A stretch of 64,000 nt of DNA from Mactromeris polynyma (Eukaryota; Mollusca; Bivalvia; Venerida; Mactridae), in contig JASFXZ010000038.1 of the NCBI GenBank assembly GCA_032209605.1, positions 1,922,001 to 1,986,000 of the forward strand, in the 5' to 3' direction. Position 1 is the first letter of the stretch. Each line of letters starts with the position of its first letter. The position numbers and the translations under genes are program-made. This document shows, piece by piece, positions 33,640 to 46,499 of the stretch. Under the pieces are notes generated by a model. It saw only the letters and a list, made by a program, of their open reading frames with translations, did not search any database and had not been told where the DNA came from.

Positions 33640-35013
33640 TCTATTGAAAACTAGCTGTTCATAAAAGTGGTAATTATTATAACTACAATACAAAAGTTGT
33701 TTTTAATGCATCTGCCACTCACCATAGCTTGTTAGTCTAGTGGTAAGTGAATTGTACTGTACTTACCAAGAAAGACGAAAAATAGGGGTTGTCTACTAAA
33801 CATTGACAACCATCATTATGAATACTGACAAGTTGGCTAAGGTATTTTCTAGTTAATGACTAAAAACCATTTTCAGTCTCAAGGTCACTGTTGCCTATTA
33901 TGTTTGACCCTAAACCTTAAGCAGTCAACTACTGCCACAACCACAAACTATGGAATATGGAATTTGACAGCTATAGGACCAAGCATTATGTATTTTTTTA
34001 TCAAAAACCATTTTCAATATCAAGGTCACTTTGACCAAATCTTGATTTCAAAGAGGTCACAAGGCAAAAGTAACAATGACCTTCAAAACAATTTGGTCAT
34101 CTGACCTCAGGCAATCATGCCTGCTTTCATTGATAAGAAACCAAATAGTGTACCATCAGGCAGGCTGACTATCAGAGTTTGCCAAATACTAGAGCTAGCC
34201 TTTACTAAATATATATCCTTCATTCGAATCAGCGCTTATTACAAATTTCCAACATTTACATGACCAAATGAATTTTACCAGTCATTTCAGACATCTTTTC
34301 AGACAATCAGACACATTTGTCAAACTCTTGGCCAACCGATCTGAGCTAAACAACAGTGATTTGGCTCCACTTTTTCTAAGGGGATTTGAATTTTTAACTG
34401 TGGTTAAAAGTATACTTACAAGAAAAAACTTTGAGTTGAATATAAACTTTCCTCCCCATTCTTATGTTCTGAAATTAAGGTAATTACAATAAATAACATA
34501 AAATCAATGTCTTAAAAACCAACATTAAAGCAAGTTAGTATCACACTGTATATCTACTATAAGGGATACAAATTTACTGCATATACCATACTATCTGTCA
34601 ATTGGGTGACATACTTTGCGATGCAAAACAAAATATATAGATTTGAGCAGTGTAGAATTAGAATGCTTGTTTATATAAAATTAAGATAAGAAAGCCTGTT
34701 CTTTTAATAACTATGAAATTCCCAAAAATTGGAGTTGAAGTGATTACTATTGTCCCAAATAGGCAAATTTGAAGACGCAAATTTTCCCTATTTATCTAGA
34801 TTCTATGGTCTTTTTCCCAAAATGGATAGAAAAAGGTCTGTAGTGTATGCAGTCAATTAAGTGCTCAAATTCACTTTTGAAAAAAGTATTTACAAACTAG
34901 GCTATGTAAAAATAAAAAGGTCAACCATAATCCATTATGGATCCTGACTGAAGACATGAAGTAGATCAATGGTCAAAGTATCCCTGATCTAGTCTAACAC
35001 ATTCAGTGTACAT
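33640..35013. other. Upstream of the large minus gene: no gene seen
   Basis: Contains GGTCA-rich repeat at 33,850-34,130 ('TCAAGGTCAC', 'AGAGGTCACAAGG', 'CATCTGACCTCAGGCAATCA'), a bivalve-type repeat. No coding exon could be supported. Confidence 0.4.
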
Positions 35014-35595
35014 CAGGCGCGTAGTAAGGTATCGGACATTTGGGCCGCGGATGGTTTGGGTGTGAACATTTTCGAAAATTTGTTTGCTGCTTTTATGTTA
35101 TTACATTTATTCAAAAACGTTCTTTTCGGAAACTCAATATTTCGAGGTTGATTTGGAACATCCATTTCATCTCTTTACATCTCTTTTATTATTATGGAAC
35201 ATCCATTTCAAAGTATACTTTCATAATGGAGATTCAGTATCTGTATTTGCATTTATTCAGTCTCAGAAAATGTATTTAATTTGTATGCGTGTACTGTTAC
35301 AAATACTTTATGTGAGTAAATGAGATTATCGCCATTTAATTGATCGTCAAGTAAATGTAATTATCACAATTTTAAGCTAGATGGTAGCCCAGGGTACATG
35401 CAACGGTCCCTGTCTGGTAGCGATGCTTACACTTTGTCATGCGTATTAAATATCTTGGCTGAATGCCAATAAAATGTGTGGCTGATTTTTATTAGTTTAA
35501 GATACAGATGAAAAGTAGGTGTCATAAAATTACGCGGCCCCATTGCCATTGCGAGCAAAAATATTGGGGCAGCAGCGGCCCCAGCTCCTACGCGC
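35014..35595. mobile_element. Possible non-autonomous DNA element (~580 bp)
   Basis: CAGGCGCGTAGTAAGG at the left and, inverted, GCGCGTAGGAGC at the right, flanked by GTGTACAT and ATGTACAT (7 of 8). GGGCCGCGG and GCGGCCCC motifs occur inside. The ends are only partly matched, so the call is tentative. Confidence 0.45.
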
Positions 35596-36320
35596 ATGTA
35601 CATGCTGGCCAAATACGTTCATAAGCAGAATTCAAATACTAGAATGTACAATAAATATCATCATTTAAAACTGGTAACGCCATGATCGATCTAACCGAGT
35701 GGCTCAGCCAAGGTAAGCCATCACCGTTCATCAATGTCATGCGTGATCACTGATGACACAAGTGATTGGTCGATTACGAGTACAGTTTCCTTTTCCGCCC
35801 GTCTTTTTCATCATACAATACACTTAAACCTTTTTTATAATATGTTTCGCTAAATTTGGAAACGTAAATAACTTATAAAATATAGATCTACTTACAAACT
35901 TACAAAAAGTTTGAACTTCGCCCGCTTCTTCTCTTCTCGTGTAAGAAAAGAGCCCAAACGGATGCAACTAAAGAAAAGCGATGTACACAACCAAAGAAAT
36001 GGAAGTAACGGAAACTTTTTTTTTTTTCTTCAAAATCATCTTTATCATGACTTGAAAATGATAAGGCCCTATTTTATATCTTAATTCAGAAATAGCATGT
36101 TCATGACGTGACACTGAGACTGTTTAGAAATACCTATGTACTATAATGTAGGCCCACTCTCCTACGCAGTGATCTCCCCTTATATTTTTTTCATTTAGAG
36201 CTATTTAATTTAAGTTACAATCTCTATCTATACATCTTAATTTCAAACATTTAAGATGTTTGGTGGTATAAAAAGTTAAAATAAACAATATTTAAGAAAT
36301 ATTTAAAAATAACCAACAAT

Positions 36321-36378
36321 CATCACGTGAGTTTCTTCATCGGATCCGCCATTTTGTCCAACCAACCATCATCACGTG
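36321..36378. promoter_or_regulatory. Promoter-like cluster: two CATCACGTG E-boxes around CCGCCATTTTG
   Basis: CATCACGTG occurs at 36,321 and again 49 bp on at 36,370. Between them CCGCCATTTTG (36,347-36,357) is the reverse of CAAAATGGCGG, the YY1-type start-proximal element. Orientation would suit a minus-strand transcript such as the large gene starting at 33.5 kb, via an unseen 5' UTR exon. A donor-like TTTTT|GTAAGT lies at about 35,901 on that strand. Inference only. Confidence 0.3.
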
Positions 36379-37418
36379 GCTTTTGTGATGGCGTGGGTTA
36401 TTGCATTCTCGTCAGCTCTCGGATATTTCCGTACCACTTCGTTATTCTGTACATTTCTTTGTTATTAAAAATGCACGCAGTAAAATTGTCAATTAAGTTT
36501 CAACTGTGCACCTTAGGGCCAACATTTATTACATTTTGACAATAAGAAATTTTAATTTTTAGATACTGATATTATCCTGCCAGATAACCATCTATGATAT
36601 TAAAATGATAATTACTGTACCCTTCTTTGTTTTTGTTCATATTGACACATAATTAGACTTTTCTTATAAAAAGAGGTTGCAGCTCAAATCGAGTAGGCCT
36701 ACATTGAATTTCGTGTTTTCTATTTTATCGTGTATTTCGTCATAATAAAACATTCGAACTGCAGCCTGATTTGTGGAATTTATGTCTAATTTACGTTTTC
36801 TTTACTGTTGTGTATGCAACTTTTATTTTATACAGATCACTATTAGAATTTAGATTGCTATTACAATTCGCTGTTATAATATTTGCAAAGGTTGTTAGAC
36901 CTTACTATTCAAATCAAAGTTACATATAACTATGTTCGTTATCTTTATAAATCGCATGTTCATCATGATCGTCAGTACGCATTATCATAAATAATCAGTA
37001 ATTTGCATTTATGGAGTGTTATGTATTCTGTGTTTATCCATGACTATTATCATGCGCCAGTATGTAGCTATTCGCATATTTTTGTATATTTCTGTTTGAA
37101 TTTACCGTTATTTTGGGTTCAGTGACCTCGACTAGTCAAGCTTAGTGTTCTATCAAATTATTGAGTTAATATGGCTTCTTCCCCATTTATTGGTTATTTG
37201 CTCGTAATTAATAAATTAATTAATAAGGCATTTGCTACGCATGAATAGTCATGGACAAGAGCTTGTAGTATCATACTTTTAGACATTTGTATTTTCTATT
37301 TATCGTGTGCTTCATCAGAATAAAAAATTCGAATTGCAGCCTGATTTGTGGAATTTATTTATTCCAGAACAATCCTCCAATAATCCCCTTCTTCAAACAA
37401 GTCGCACGTTGTAGACGC

Positions 37419-37564
37419 GTGAGCATATATGCACCACAGGGGTCTGTAACAATTTCTACTTTCACTTTCACTTTGTGTTTGTATACTGTATATATATTAC
37501 AGTATACGAACACAAAGTGAAAGTGAAAATAGAAATTGTTACATACCCCTTTGATATGCACGCA
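37419..37564. repeat. Long palindrome (~145 bp)
   Basis: ACTTTCACTTTCACTTTGTG / CACAAAGTGAAAGTGAAAAT arms extend outward to GTAACAAT / ATTGTTAC and GCGTG...CATATATGCA / TGATATGCACGC around a short TATATATA centre. Probably a foldback MITE. Confidence 0.65.
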
Positions 37565-37999
37565 TTTAGCGCGGCAATAAAGTCCGTTTTATCAATTGTA
37601 ACAAGTAAACTTGCATTGTTTTAGAACTACATGTATTTATAACTTAATTATTCACAGACTTAATCATGTAAGTAGTGCTATTTTAGGTTGTAAGCCATGT
37701 ATAAATATTTAAACTACAACAGTTTACTAAAAATACTCTTGTATTTCTTACAAGCTATTTTTCTGATCTTATCTATTCATCTTTAATTAGTCAGCGACAA
37801 TACCAGACTGAGTATACATTTTCACATACTATCGAGATAACAAACTTACTTACAAAAATCTATTATTTATTTTACAAATAAGCAACACATTTCTGTTCCC
37901 ACTGAACTTTTAGTAGTTGCCGTAATGGATGAAAATGAACGTATTATTTATTTCTAATATCACGTTATTGATTGTTGTACTAGTAGTAGCAGTAGCAGT

Positions 38000-39860
38000 A
38001 TTTTGTGTATATGGTCATCAGTCACCATGTACACATATAGGTTCTTATAGGCATTTTGTTGACCCCGACATCTACCCCGCATGTCGTTAAATTGGTTTTA
38101 GAATCTAAAAGGGTAAACTTGTCTTGTTGATAATTTATCTTCAAGCTTATACCAAATATATATCAATTTTGAATCCAAAGATAGATACAAACCGTGATCA
38201 ATGAGATAAAAAATGGTTGTATTTTCTATTAATTTTGTAAATTAATCTATAGAGAGCTTGTCCTGAAAAGAGGACTGACTGTTGTTCTATACACCCCCAA
38301 ACTATATAAAGTGAAACCAAACTATAGCCCTTGGCAATTCCAACATGCTGCGAAACACAGTGGGATGGCTTACGATAATGACCAAGAGTGGTTAAAAAAT
38401 TCGAGTATATTCGGCTGTTGTAGAATGTCCACGTTGTTGTCAAGGGAAGTAATCAACACTACCAGTTGCCATATTGATCATTTATAAGAATTATCCTCTT
38501 TGACCGTAGCTTGTGATTTCTTGCGCCATTGGCGAGTGATATTGATAGTATTTGATAATAATCTATCAAAAACAAATATATTTTGGATCATTTTGATTCA
38601 TTTTACTTCAAATTTGAGTATGTCAGGGTAGCCCAACCTGACCATCAATTTTCGTTTGCAAATTGACAACCCTCCTATTAAGGTTTTTCGGACGTGGTTA
38701 TCGACAAACATTATTCCTCTACCTTGTTCAAACAGTTTTCTCTCAAACGCATCATTTTGACGCCAATTATGACGTTTTTGACGTTTCATGGTTCAACGAA
38801 CCGCCTTATTTAAATTGATATTTTCGAACTAAGAATTATCATCTTCATTTAGCCAATAATCAATACAGAAAATTTCATGCAGATATTCATATAGATAAAA
38901 AAGTTATTGAGATTTAAAAACTGCACACTTATTTAGTGTATAATATATCGTAGAAATTAAATGACTTTAGTAAATTTCACCTATCTATCATCCTGCATAT
39001 TTGTTGAAATATTTCATACTCATAATTACATTTAATGATTCACTATAAAGACAGACACCCCTTTGTAGAAATCTTGGACCGCCCCAGCAAAAATGCGAGT
39101 CAACGGTTGTCATATTTGTGATACACTCTACAAAGTTTGCATTTTACCAAATACATAAAACTATGCTTGTTATCAGTGTATAACACTGTGTATACAGTTT
39201 GTTCGTGTAAAACATATAAAGTCACTTTGTAGCATGAACATAGTATTACATATGCCTGAATATAGTAAACACTATCATTATATTATGTTTATGGTTGTAT
39301 ACCTGTTTATGTCGTATACATAGTCGTGTAGTCGGTGTTCAGATTTAATCATGGTTCAGTGTGGCTATTTATAAACATACATCGATCTCAAAACCAAGGA
39401 CATATAAATTTATGGTTGTCTCTCAATCGAGGTAAGATTTTATTTTCTTTCGTATGTAATATATTAACCATATATGCAAAACACTTTGTAGACCACACCT
39501 TTTCAGTTTACATATACATGTATAAGCAATCATCCAAAACAGTTTACTAATTATAAACATGTTTTGCAAAACAAACTTCAAATTCAGCTAAAAAACTTCG
39601 ATTTATTTAAATCGATTGATATGTGATAAATTCGGAATGGGCACACGAGTTCACAATAACTTGCATTATATTATCTCTGATATAGAAATACATTATTGAA
39701 TATATGCAGGTGACAACACCTATTTTGCGTAAAGATCTCGCATATGCTATATCAATAACATTCTTGGTTTATATTTGCAACAGCTGAATGAATATCTGTA
39801 AGTGTGCCTTGAAGCTGACTAGCAATAAGTACATATGTACCGCAATATGATTAATGCACA
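38000..39860. other. Intergenic, nothing recognised
   Basis: AT-rich with short chance ORFs only (for example 38,198-38,443 and 38,598-38,789 minus). No domain, splice structure or repeat end recognised. Confidence 0.4.
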
Positions 39861-39868
39861 AACACATA

Positions 39869-39946
39869 TCGAGGGTTGAGTGCAAGACTATCATTAATCC
39901 TATATAAATACATAGGAGTTACAATAGTCTTGCGCTCAACCATCGA
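39869..39946. repeat. Imperfect hairpin (78 bp)
   Basis: TCGAGGGTTGAGTGCAAGAC and, inverted, TCGATGGTTGAGCGCAAGAC, continuing to CTCCTAT/CCTAT near the loop. Probably a small MITE. Confidence 0.5.
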
Positions 39947-40739
39947 CTTTGTCTATGTTTATATTAAGGATGTGGTTTGCATATTGTTGTAGCATACTTG
40001 CTGTGCTTAAAAACGGCCCCTTTGTTGAAAAGCTGGGTTAAGTTCTCGGTGTTGACCTCGAAGGAGGAGAATGCCTAAAGGCTTCAAGTCTTTCATTCTT
40101 ATCCTTTCATGTGGACTATGATTTATCCATGATTAATGCAATTATTCGTTGTACAATATATGCATACATATGTTTAAACTAGATTTTAGTACATATATCT
40201 AAAATCTTGAAATAGTTTTATTTTATTTGCACTAAATGGCTTAATGTCCATAACGGATTATGCAAGAACATCAATACACCGTACGTAAATAACTATCTTT
40301 GTATAATTTACATGTACGTATAAAAGGGGACGGTACACAATGCATTAAATAAATCTTATATTGCTTAAATGCAAACAAAAATGTCAATGGTCATATCGGA
40401 TTAGAAAAATGTTCAGTCATCCGAAGGATTGTAAATATATAGATATTGTATATACATACACTAAAATCCCACACATCACAGTCGTATAGAATCTACCATT
40501 TTTTGTGTATGTTGATAAATTATCGATATAATAAACTAAATGCACATTGATAACCATGTTGATGTCGGTATACGTCGAAATTTAGCATTGCTTATTTGCA
40601 GTGGGTGTAATATTTATCTAGTATGTGTATATACACCGAGTATCTGATCGAATCATTGCATTCTTGTGTTATGTTGGTGTTCTGTGTTATTTTCACAACA
40701 GTACGTACGGTCGCGTGTCAATAGACCTAACCGTCTTAA

Positions 40740-40850
40740 GTGAAAATTGACACGGAGACCAAAAGCCTCACCCGGGTTTGAACCTATGACCTTCAGATTG
40801 ACACATGAGTTCTCTACATACTGAGATAAACGTACGGGCTAAAATATCAC
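40740..40850 (-). repeat. tRNA-derived SINE head
   Basis: The minus strand has an A-box-like TATCTCAGTATGTAGAGAAC and B box GGTTCAAACCC. Acceptor pairing is not convincing, so it is SINE-derived rather than a working tRNA. Confidence 0.5.
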
Positions 40851-41355
40851 TACAGCACTGACACTTTTGTCATAATTTGTGTTTTGCATGAGTCAGTAGC
40901 CAGGTTTATTGAATTTGAGATATACAATCAAACGCAATGAATCATTAAACCGTAAATTATTTGTAAACGTTATCTGAAGGATCATTTTCCTTATCTTTAT
41001 TGTTAGCACACAACTTTTATTGTACGATCATGCGTTTCCACTGATGCACTTTTTTTTCAGGTTCTGTCGAGTAAGAGACGTTTTGTGTCAATGGCCACCA
41101 GAGGGCACCTAGTGCATGTATCCGATCTTTTTGGACAGGATGGAGTACTGACTTGTTCCATAGAAAATTAGTTCATGATTGGTGCTGCATATTGATTATA
41201 GACGAAAAAGGCTGAAGTGTCGAAGTTTTAAACACTGTCTGTTTGTTTCTTCTAAATATGTGTTATGTAGCTAAAGATAAATTATAATATCATATCTGAG
41301 TACCGACTTAAAACAAACTGATCAAAGTGATATTACGACAGATAGTGAAACAACT

Positions 41356-42033
41356 ATGGAAGGAACTGATGGAGAGGAAGACGCTGGTAGTAATGAATTG
41401 TTGTTAGGTGCAACACAAGAGGAGGAGGATGAACAAGTTAAAAAAGATCTTGAAGAAGCAGAGGAATCAATCCAGCTGCTCATAGATGCTCTGGAAGAGG
41501 AAAGTGACAAATCAAAGCCCGGTGAAAGTAGGAAAAGAAGCAATAAAGAGAGAGGACAGAGGGTATGTGACTCTAACACAGAAAATAAACCAACTGTAAG
41601 CTATGCTGACACAAGAGACGAAGCAAATGATTATATAAATCAAAATGAAATGGGAAGTGCACCAGAGTTAAAACTGATCATTTCTGAAAATTCTTCGTCT
41701 AGTCGTGGAAAATTTGGAGTTTCAAGTAAAAGGCCCGCAACTGCGGGCGCTATAACACGTGATAAACTCGCATTAAAATTACTAAAGAAACATAGATCGG
41801 AGACGGGAAAAGTGATATGTGGTGTAGTGATTTTATTAATAATGCTAGGATTAGGTGGGACAATGTTAGCGCTTGCCTGGATACTGTCAATGAAAGACCT
41901 ATTTCTTTTAGGAGGTATGTTTTCGGCTGGTGGTTTACTATTCACCATTGGATTTACTGTAGTACGCTGTAAAGCCAAGGATGACAATGAGGATACTGAT
42001 TATTCCGTTCTCTATAAGAGTGCGATAGGCTAG
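41356..42033 (+). CDS. Two-helix membrane protein with long acidic N-terminus (225 aa), local paralogue family member 1
   Basis: Single-exon ORF from ATG 41,356 to TAG 42,031. Residues 1-50 are very acidic and probably coiled (QVKKDLEEAEESIQLLIDAL). A polar, likely disordered middle follows, then a basic RDKLALKLLKKHR before the membrane. Helix 1 is about 153-177 (VICGVVILLIMLGLGGTMLA) and helix 2 about 181-203 (DLFLLGGMFSAGGLLFTIGF), followed by a short acidic tail. No signal peptide; both long ends probably cytosolic. The two-helix module matches the minus-strand genes at 45.8 and 48.1 kb (D-[LF]-x-[LI]-[LV]-G-x-x-F-x-x-G-G-x-x-F). A TTTTTTTTCAG at 41,050-41,060 may be the acceptor of a 5' UTR exon. 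I do not recognise the family; layout is loosely like small two-pass proteins such as TMEM100 or neurensin. Confidence 0.75.
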   Translation: MEGTDGEEDAGSNELLLGATQEEEDEQVKKDLEEAEESIQLLIDALEEESDKSKPGESRKRSNKERGQRVCDSNTENKPTVSYADTRDEANDYINQNEMGSAPELKLIISENSSSSRGKFGVSSKRPATAGAITRDKLALKLLKKHRSETGKVICGVVILLIMLGLGGTMLALAWILSMKDLFLLGGMFSAGGLLFTIGFTVVRCKAKDDNEDTDYSVLYKSAIG

Positions 42034-45000
42034 CATTAAAACACACACTCATATGAATGTCGAATCTTGATTCTGTGATTTAAGGAGCACATGATGCATT
42101 GGCAACACCAATCACTGTATAGAGTAGTCGTTAATGCAGCGAGAACGACAACTCTTGATAGATATTTCGGCAAGTATGTGTATAATGTGCCTGTACATAG
42201 ACAAAGCGAACAACAAAGTCTGATCTAAAACATGTATTCTGCGAATGCTATATTAGTGTTCAGCATTTTATGGTCATATTCTTAAATAATAGTCGCAAAT
42301 TATGTCAAGCGATGTTATTTTGTATTGAACGTATCTAATATATGCTGAGCACGACGTATACAGACATGTATATAGTTCGTTCTACCTGTGAAAATAGTTA
42401 AATTTGTTTTATATTACAAAAGAGTACGATATGAAAGCTAGTTCATTTGCTTATTAATAAAGAAGCGTATATTTGTTTTGCTTTCTTGACACGCCAACCG
42501 CTTGTTGTTTTTATGGACAAATGTTTTTATGGATTGTTGTTTTCCAGGATGTCTGTGTGGGGAGGCACTGTATGTGGCGTTCCCTGTAGCAACTTTTTCC
42601 TTCTCTTTGAATGGAACTCCAATGGTGCTTCATTTTCATTTACCATAATTGACCATCTCTTTCTTTGGGAGGGGGGGGGGGGTAATCAACCATTCTTTTA
42701 ATTAAGTTAATTAAGTTTGTCGCTTAAGATTCCCATTTGTTCATTATTATTATTGACTTATATTTACTTACGTTTAATCTGATACTGTTATAGTATATAC
42801 ATTTTAACATCTCTTATAAAATCGTTAGACACTTTTTTATCATACTGTGGAGGTTTCAATTTGGCGCGCGAATTCATTTAACTCATTAACATTTTAGTTC
42901 ACCGGCTCTAAGTTCAATGTATACCCCATAGTTGTCTTGAATGATCCAAGAATTGGTTTTATTTGATTTGAGCAATGGTCGGTACCAGTCAAGTTACGCG
43001 CGGAGGTTGCGATTTGCCCTTATCTCGACAAATCTGTACAATGTCAGAATTGTTTATAAATCTTATTAGAGAAATGATTACACTTATTTAAATATTTACG
43101 AATGTATTGTTATATATTGTTATTGCTTGTGGTATTATGGCATGCTTCTATTCGCCTGGAAGTATTTTATTGATGTTTTGTATTTTTTTGCAATCCGTTC
43201 ATAATCACTTTTTTATAGTACATGCATAATTATTTAAATACATGTTATATATTTTGTATGCAATATATGAACCGAATAAATATGGTTTTCATAATATATA
43301 TTCAATTAGTTTGTTTTATTTCTGGCATATTTGTTAAACTTACTTTCTGTTCTGTTGTAGATTTTTTGGTCAAGGAAGTTAATTCAAATTATGGTGGTTA
43401 CTACAATTCTTATTGGTTGTCTCCCTTGTTTGAAAATGGCGTTTTATTTTACACACTGTTTGGTATTCTTAAACTGTGATATTTCTTATTCTCCATTTCA
43501 CAAAATGTGTACCATGCAGTAATTTATGTCTTGTACAAATGTTGACACTATGAGAGGATTGGCTATGTATGTATACTATGTATTTAAAACCAGGAACTCA
43601 CTCATGTCAGTTTTTTCCTAACATTTATGTTGTTGTATTGTCAAGTGATGACATTGTGTGCACTGATCCTGATCTTGCTTCACATTGTATATATATGTAT
43701 TGTATTGATATTATGTGAATGGGCCGCTGGCCAAAATAACACAATAAAATAAATAATAGTCAAAAATAATATGACAATGTACTGAAGAAACAATAAAACC
43801 TATAAAGAAAACGGTCGACAGCGACCTGTTATATCATTGAATACGCCATATATGTATAATACTTCGGCTGTTATGAATGATGTGATTTGGCTAAACATTT
43901 TCAGTTGATATTTTAAATATGTGTATTAGTGTAAAAGAAATTGCCTCGTGCAGTAACAAGTAGTGAAATAGTTTGCATTTGTCACGTTTTTAGTTGTTCG
44001 GTGGAACAACTAGTTCTATGGCAATTTTCGACAGTCGCCTTAATACTAAAACTACCTTTTTCCGGAAGTGGCGCAAGAATAACAGGTAAGTAAATCGGTT
44101 AAAAACAGTTCAACATCTTAGCGTAACCTGCATACTCAATGCTGGTAGTAATCTTTACTGAGCGGTTAGATTTAATGGTTCAACAATTGACAATAATGAT
44201 TCGAATTTTGTGTGAATCTAGGAGTGCTAAATACAAAACCAGTATTCAATACCGAACAACCTCATTGCTTGCAGTGCGTTGATAATATATTCGTTATACA
44301 AACCCGCCACTACGCTTATCTCCTGTAGCGGTACATACATCACTGCCTTCAAATATGTCACATGATGATAGATATTTGTATAAAACGATGTAACACATTG
44401 AAAGCACAGCCGTTCATGTAGTTTTTAAACTCATCTTTAACCACATATATTGGCCCAGGGACCGTATAGTTATAGTGTGTTCCAGGTTGGCCAGACTCCT
44501 CTAAAATATAATCAAAACAATGTCAATATCTAATTTCAAATTCAGTGATTTCAAATTGAAATCGTTAGTTTTATAGGAGCGAAATGAAGAAATGTGCATG
44601 TCACCACCGGTGTTTCGTAACAATAGGCTTTCCGAAAGTAGATAGATAGATATTATTTTCTCCATGTATGGAGAGCAGTACAATTTGTACAACGTTAAAC
44701 AATACAGAATTGAACAAACACATCATCAACACATCATCTTGAGTCAGAATACTGATAAGAATTTAAGATAAACAGGGGAATACTAAGGACTGTTGACAAA
44801 AGTATGGAAATCCGTACATATGAGAAACAGTCGTTTGATGCATTTTAGCCTAGCAATATACCATACTGAAACGCGATTTAAGTGCCTTATACAACTAAGT
44901 CTTAACGAAATCGAAACAAAAGACAAGCGTGTTAATAGCGCGCGGTAAAACTGATATTTGTTATAATTGTAATTGAGAAAAAGATGACTTCAAACAAGAA

Positions 45001-45050
45001 AGAAAGACCGCAAATCGCTAGTTATACCTTTGCGTCGCGTTTCATAAATA
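42034..45050. other. 3' flank of the 41.4-kb gene and intergenic DNA
   Basis: AATAAA-type signals occur at about 42,456 and 43,742-43,755. A G run lies at 42,669-42,680. The stretch 43,480-43,760, ending 'GGCCGCTGGCCAAAATAACA ... AATAAAATAAATAA', looks like a retroposon tail. Short ORFs here (for example 43,222-43,479) are not supported. Confidence 0.4.
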
Positions 45051-45226
45051 CAGTAAAACCTCACATACATAACACCTTAATAATAAGACCAGCTCGAAAC
45101 TCAGACCACAATTTTAAGTCCATTTTCACTGTTTTGCTCTTTATCCAACCTCAATATTAAGACCATCTCAATAAGAAGACCAGTTTTCAGAGTCACAAGG
45201 GTGGTCTTATTATTGAGGCTTTACTG
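45051..45226. mobile_element. pogo/Tigger-like MITE (176 bp)
   Basis: CAGTAAAACCTCACATACAT left; inverted CAGTAAAGCCTCAATAAT right; TA before the left end. Interior 'AAGTCCATTTTCACTGTTTT' is shared with the copies at 53.5 and 63.2 kb. Confidence 0.75.
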
Positions 45227-45765
45227 TTTTACCTTGAAGTTATTTTTTCGTTGCTTTTAATTTTGCAACAAAAGGTAAACTATTCACTTACACATGAGCT
45301 TTAACATCAAACGAGAATTCGTATTAATTTGGGAATGTACTTAAAAACTGAAACCCAATATTTTGAAATTTAATATTCCATCGCATACTATAAAGCTCTA
45401 TACATATTGATAGCAAACTTTTAAAATGTATCACATATCTTTAGCAACTTTTTCATTGTATCACACAGAACAGAACAGTACAGCACGTAACACTTATCCA
45501 CATGACTAAATCTCACATTCTTCCTTGATATCATTTTGTGCTAAAATATCAACTCCATTTATGGTTAAGGTCGTTTTCTTCTGAAGTTTGGCAAGAATAC
45601 CATACAGCTCACTTGTATGTTCATGCCATTCCCATTACACACATTCTCTTCCATGTATACACTCGAGTCATTTTAATTTGTCTTATCATATTTTATAATC
45701 CACGAATTCATAATGTTATGAAGTAATTCGTAATCGGTATCAAGTGCTGATAACTACTACCAGTA

Positions 45766-46086
45766 TCATACGAGGTCTTTTATTCTCCTATTAAACTCAA
45801 TAGCTATTTTTCTATGCCGCAAATACCATTTCAAATTCCGAAAGACAAGCAACACAAAGAACAAAATTCCACCGGAAATAAATATTCCTCCTACAATGAG
45901 AAAATCTATGTTTGAAGTCTTGGCCCCCAAAACCATCAGCGTCACACCGGTGCATAATATGATCAAAAGAATTGCGACCCCAACGTATGTGTTCTCGGTC
46001 GATTCCTCTTGATGAAGGTAGGAAAGATGTTGATGATATTTCGAAGAAGTTGTGCCATCAGTTTGAACATTCTTTTCTGTTTCCAT
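45766..46086 (-). CDS. Small two-helix membrane protein (106 aa), family member 2
   Basis: Single-exon ORF from ATG 46,086. A short polar N-terminus of about 33 residues, helix 1 about 34-54 (YVGVAILLIILCTGVTLMVL), a short loop, helix 2 about 60-82 (DFLIVGGIFISGGILFFVLL), then a basic C-terminal tail (RNLKWYLRHRKIAIEFNRR). No signal peptide. The second helix carries the D-F-L-I-V-G-G-I-F-x-x-G-G-I-L-F motif shared with the 41.4- and 48.1-kb genes. The first ATG gives the only start before the module. Function unknown; it may act by helix-helix packing through G-x-x-x-G-G. Confidence 0.7.
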   Translation of the reverse strand: METEKNVQTDGTTSSKYHQHLSYLHQEESTENTYVGVAILLIILCTGVTLMVLGAKTSNIDFLIVGGIFISGGILFFVLLVFRNLKWYLRHRKIAIEFNRRIKDLV

Positions 46087-46499
46087 GGTTGCAGCGGCGC
46101 ATGGGTTTCGTGTAAAGTTCTGTAGTCCGACACTTGATTAAAATCCGTATTTATTTCTATTTGAAAACCCACATAGCTAAGATTAGTAAACACATAACAT
46201 TTATTTGCCAATGTGCTTTGTCAAACTCTTAATTTATTGCCCGCCTACCATTTGTACAGGTTTGATATTTACAACATGCACTGTAAGTAAACATCTATAC
46301 CATCATGTAATAAAGTTACTGTATCAATATATATCTGAGTGTTATGAAACAACGTAACCAGGTACATGTATTTGAATTAAGTTATTTATTACATCAATAA
46401 ATTTGTTGAATTGTGTTCCTAATGTTACTTGTATGCAGTCATATTTCATTATTATACTGTCCCTACTAGAGAGTTTAACATTTTGTAATCATTCAAAAA

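Noticed and set aside
35427..35612. 61-codon ORF with GAGAAAAP and hydrophobic stretch
   Set aside because: Falls in the end of the candidate 35.0-35.6 kb DNA element, with no splice or homologous support.
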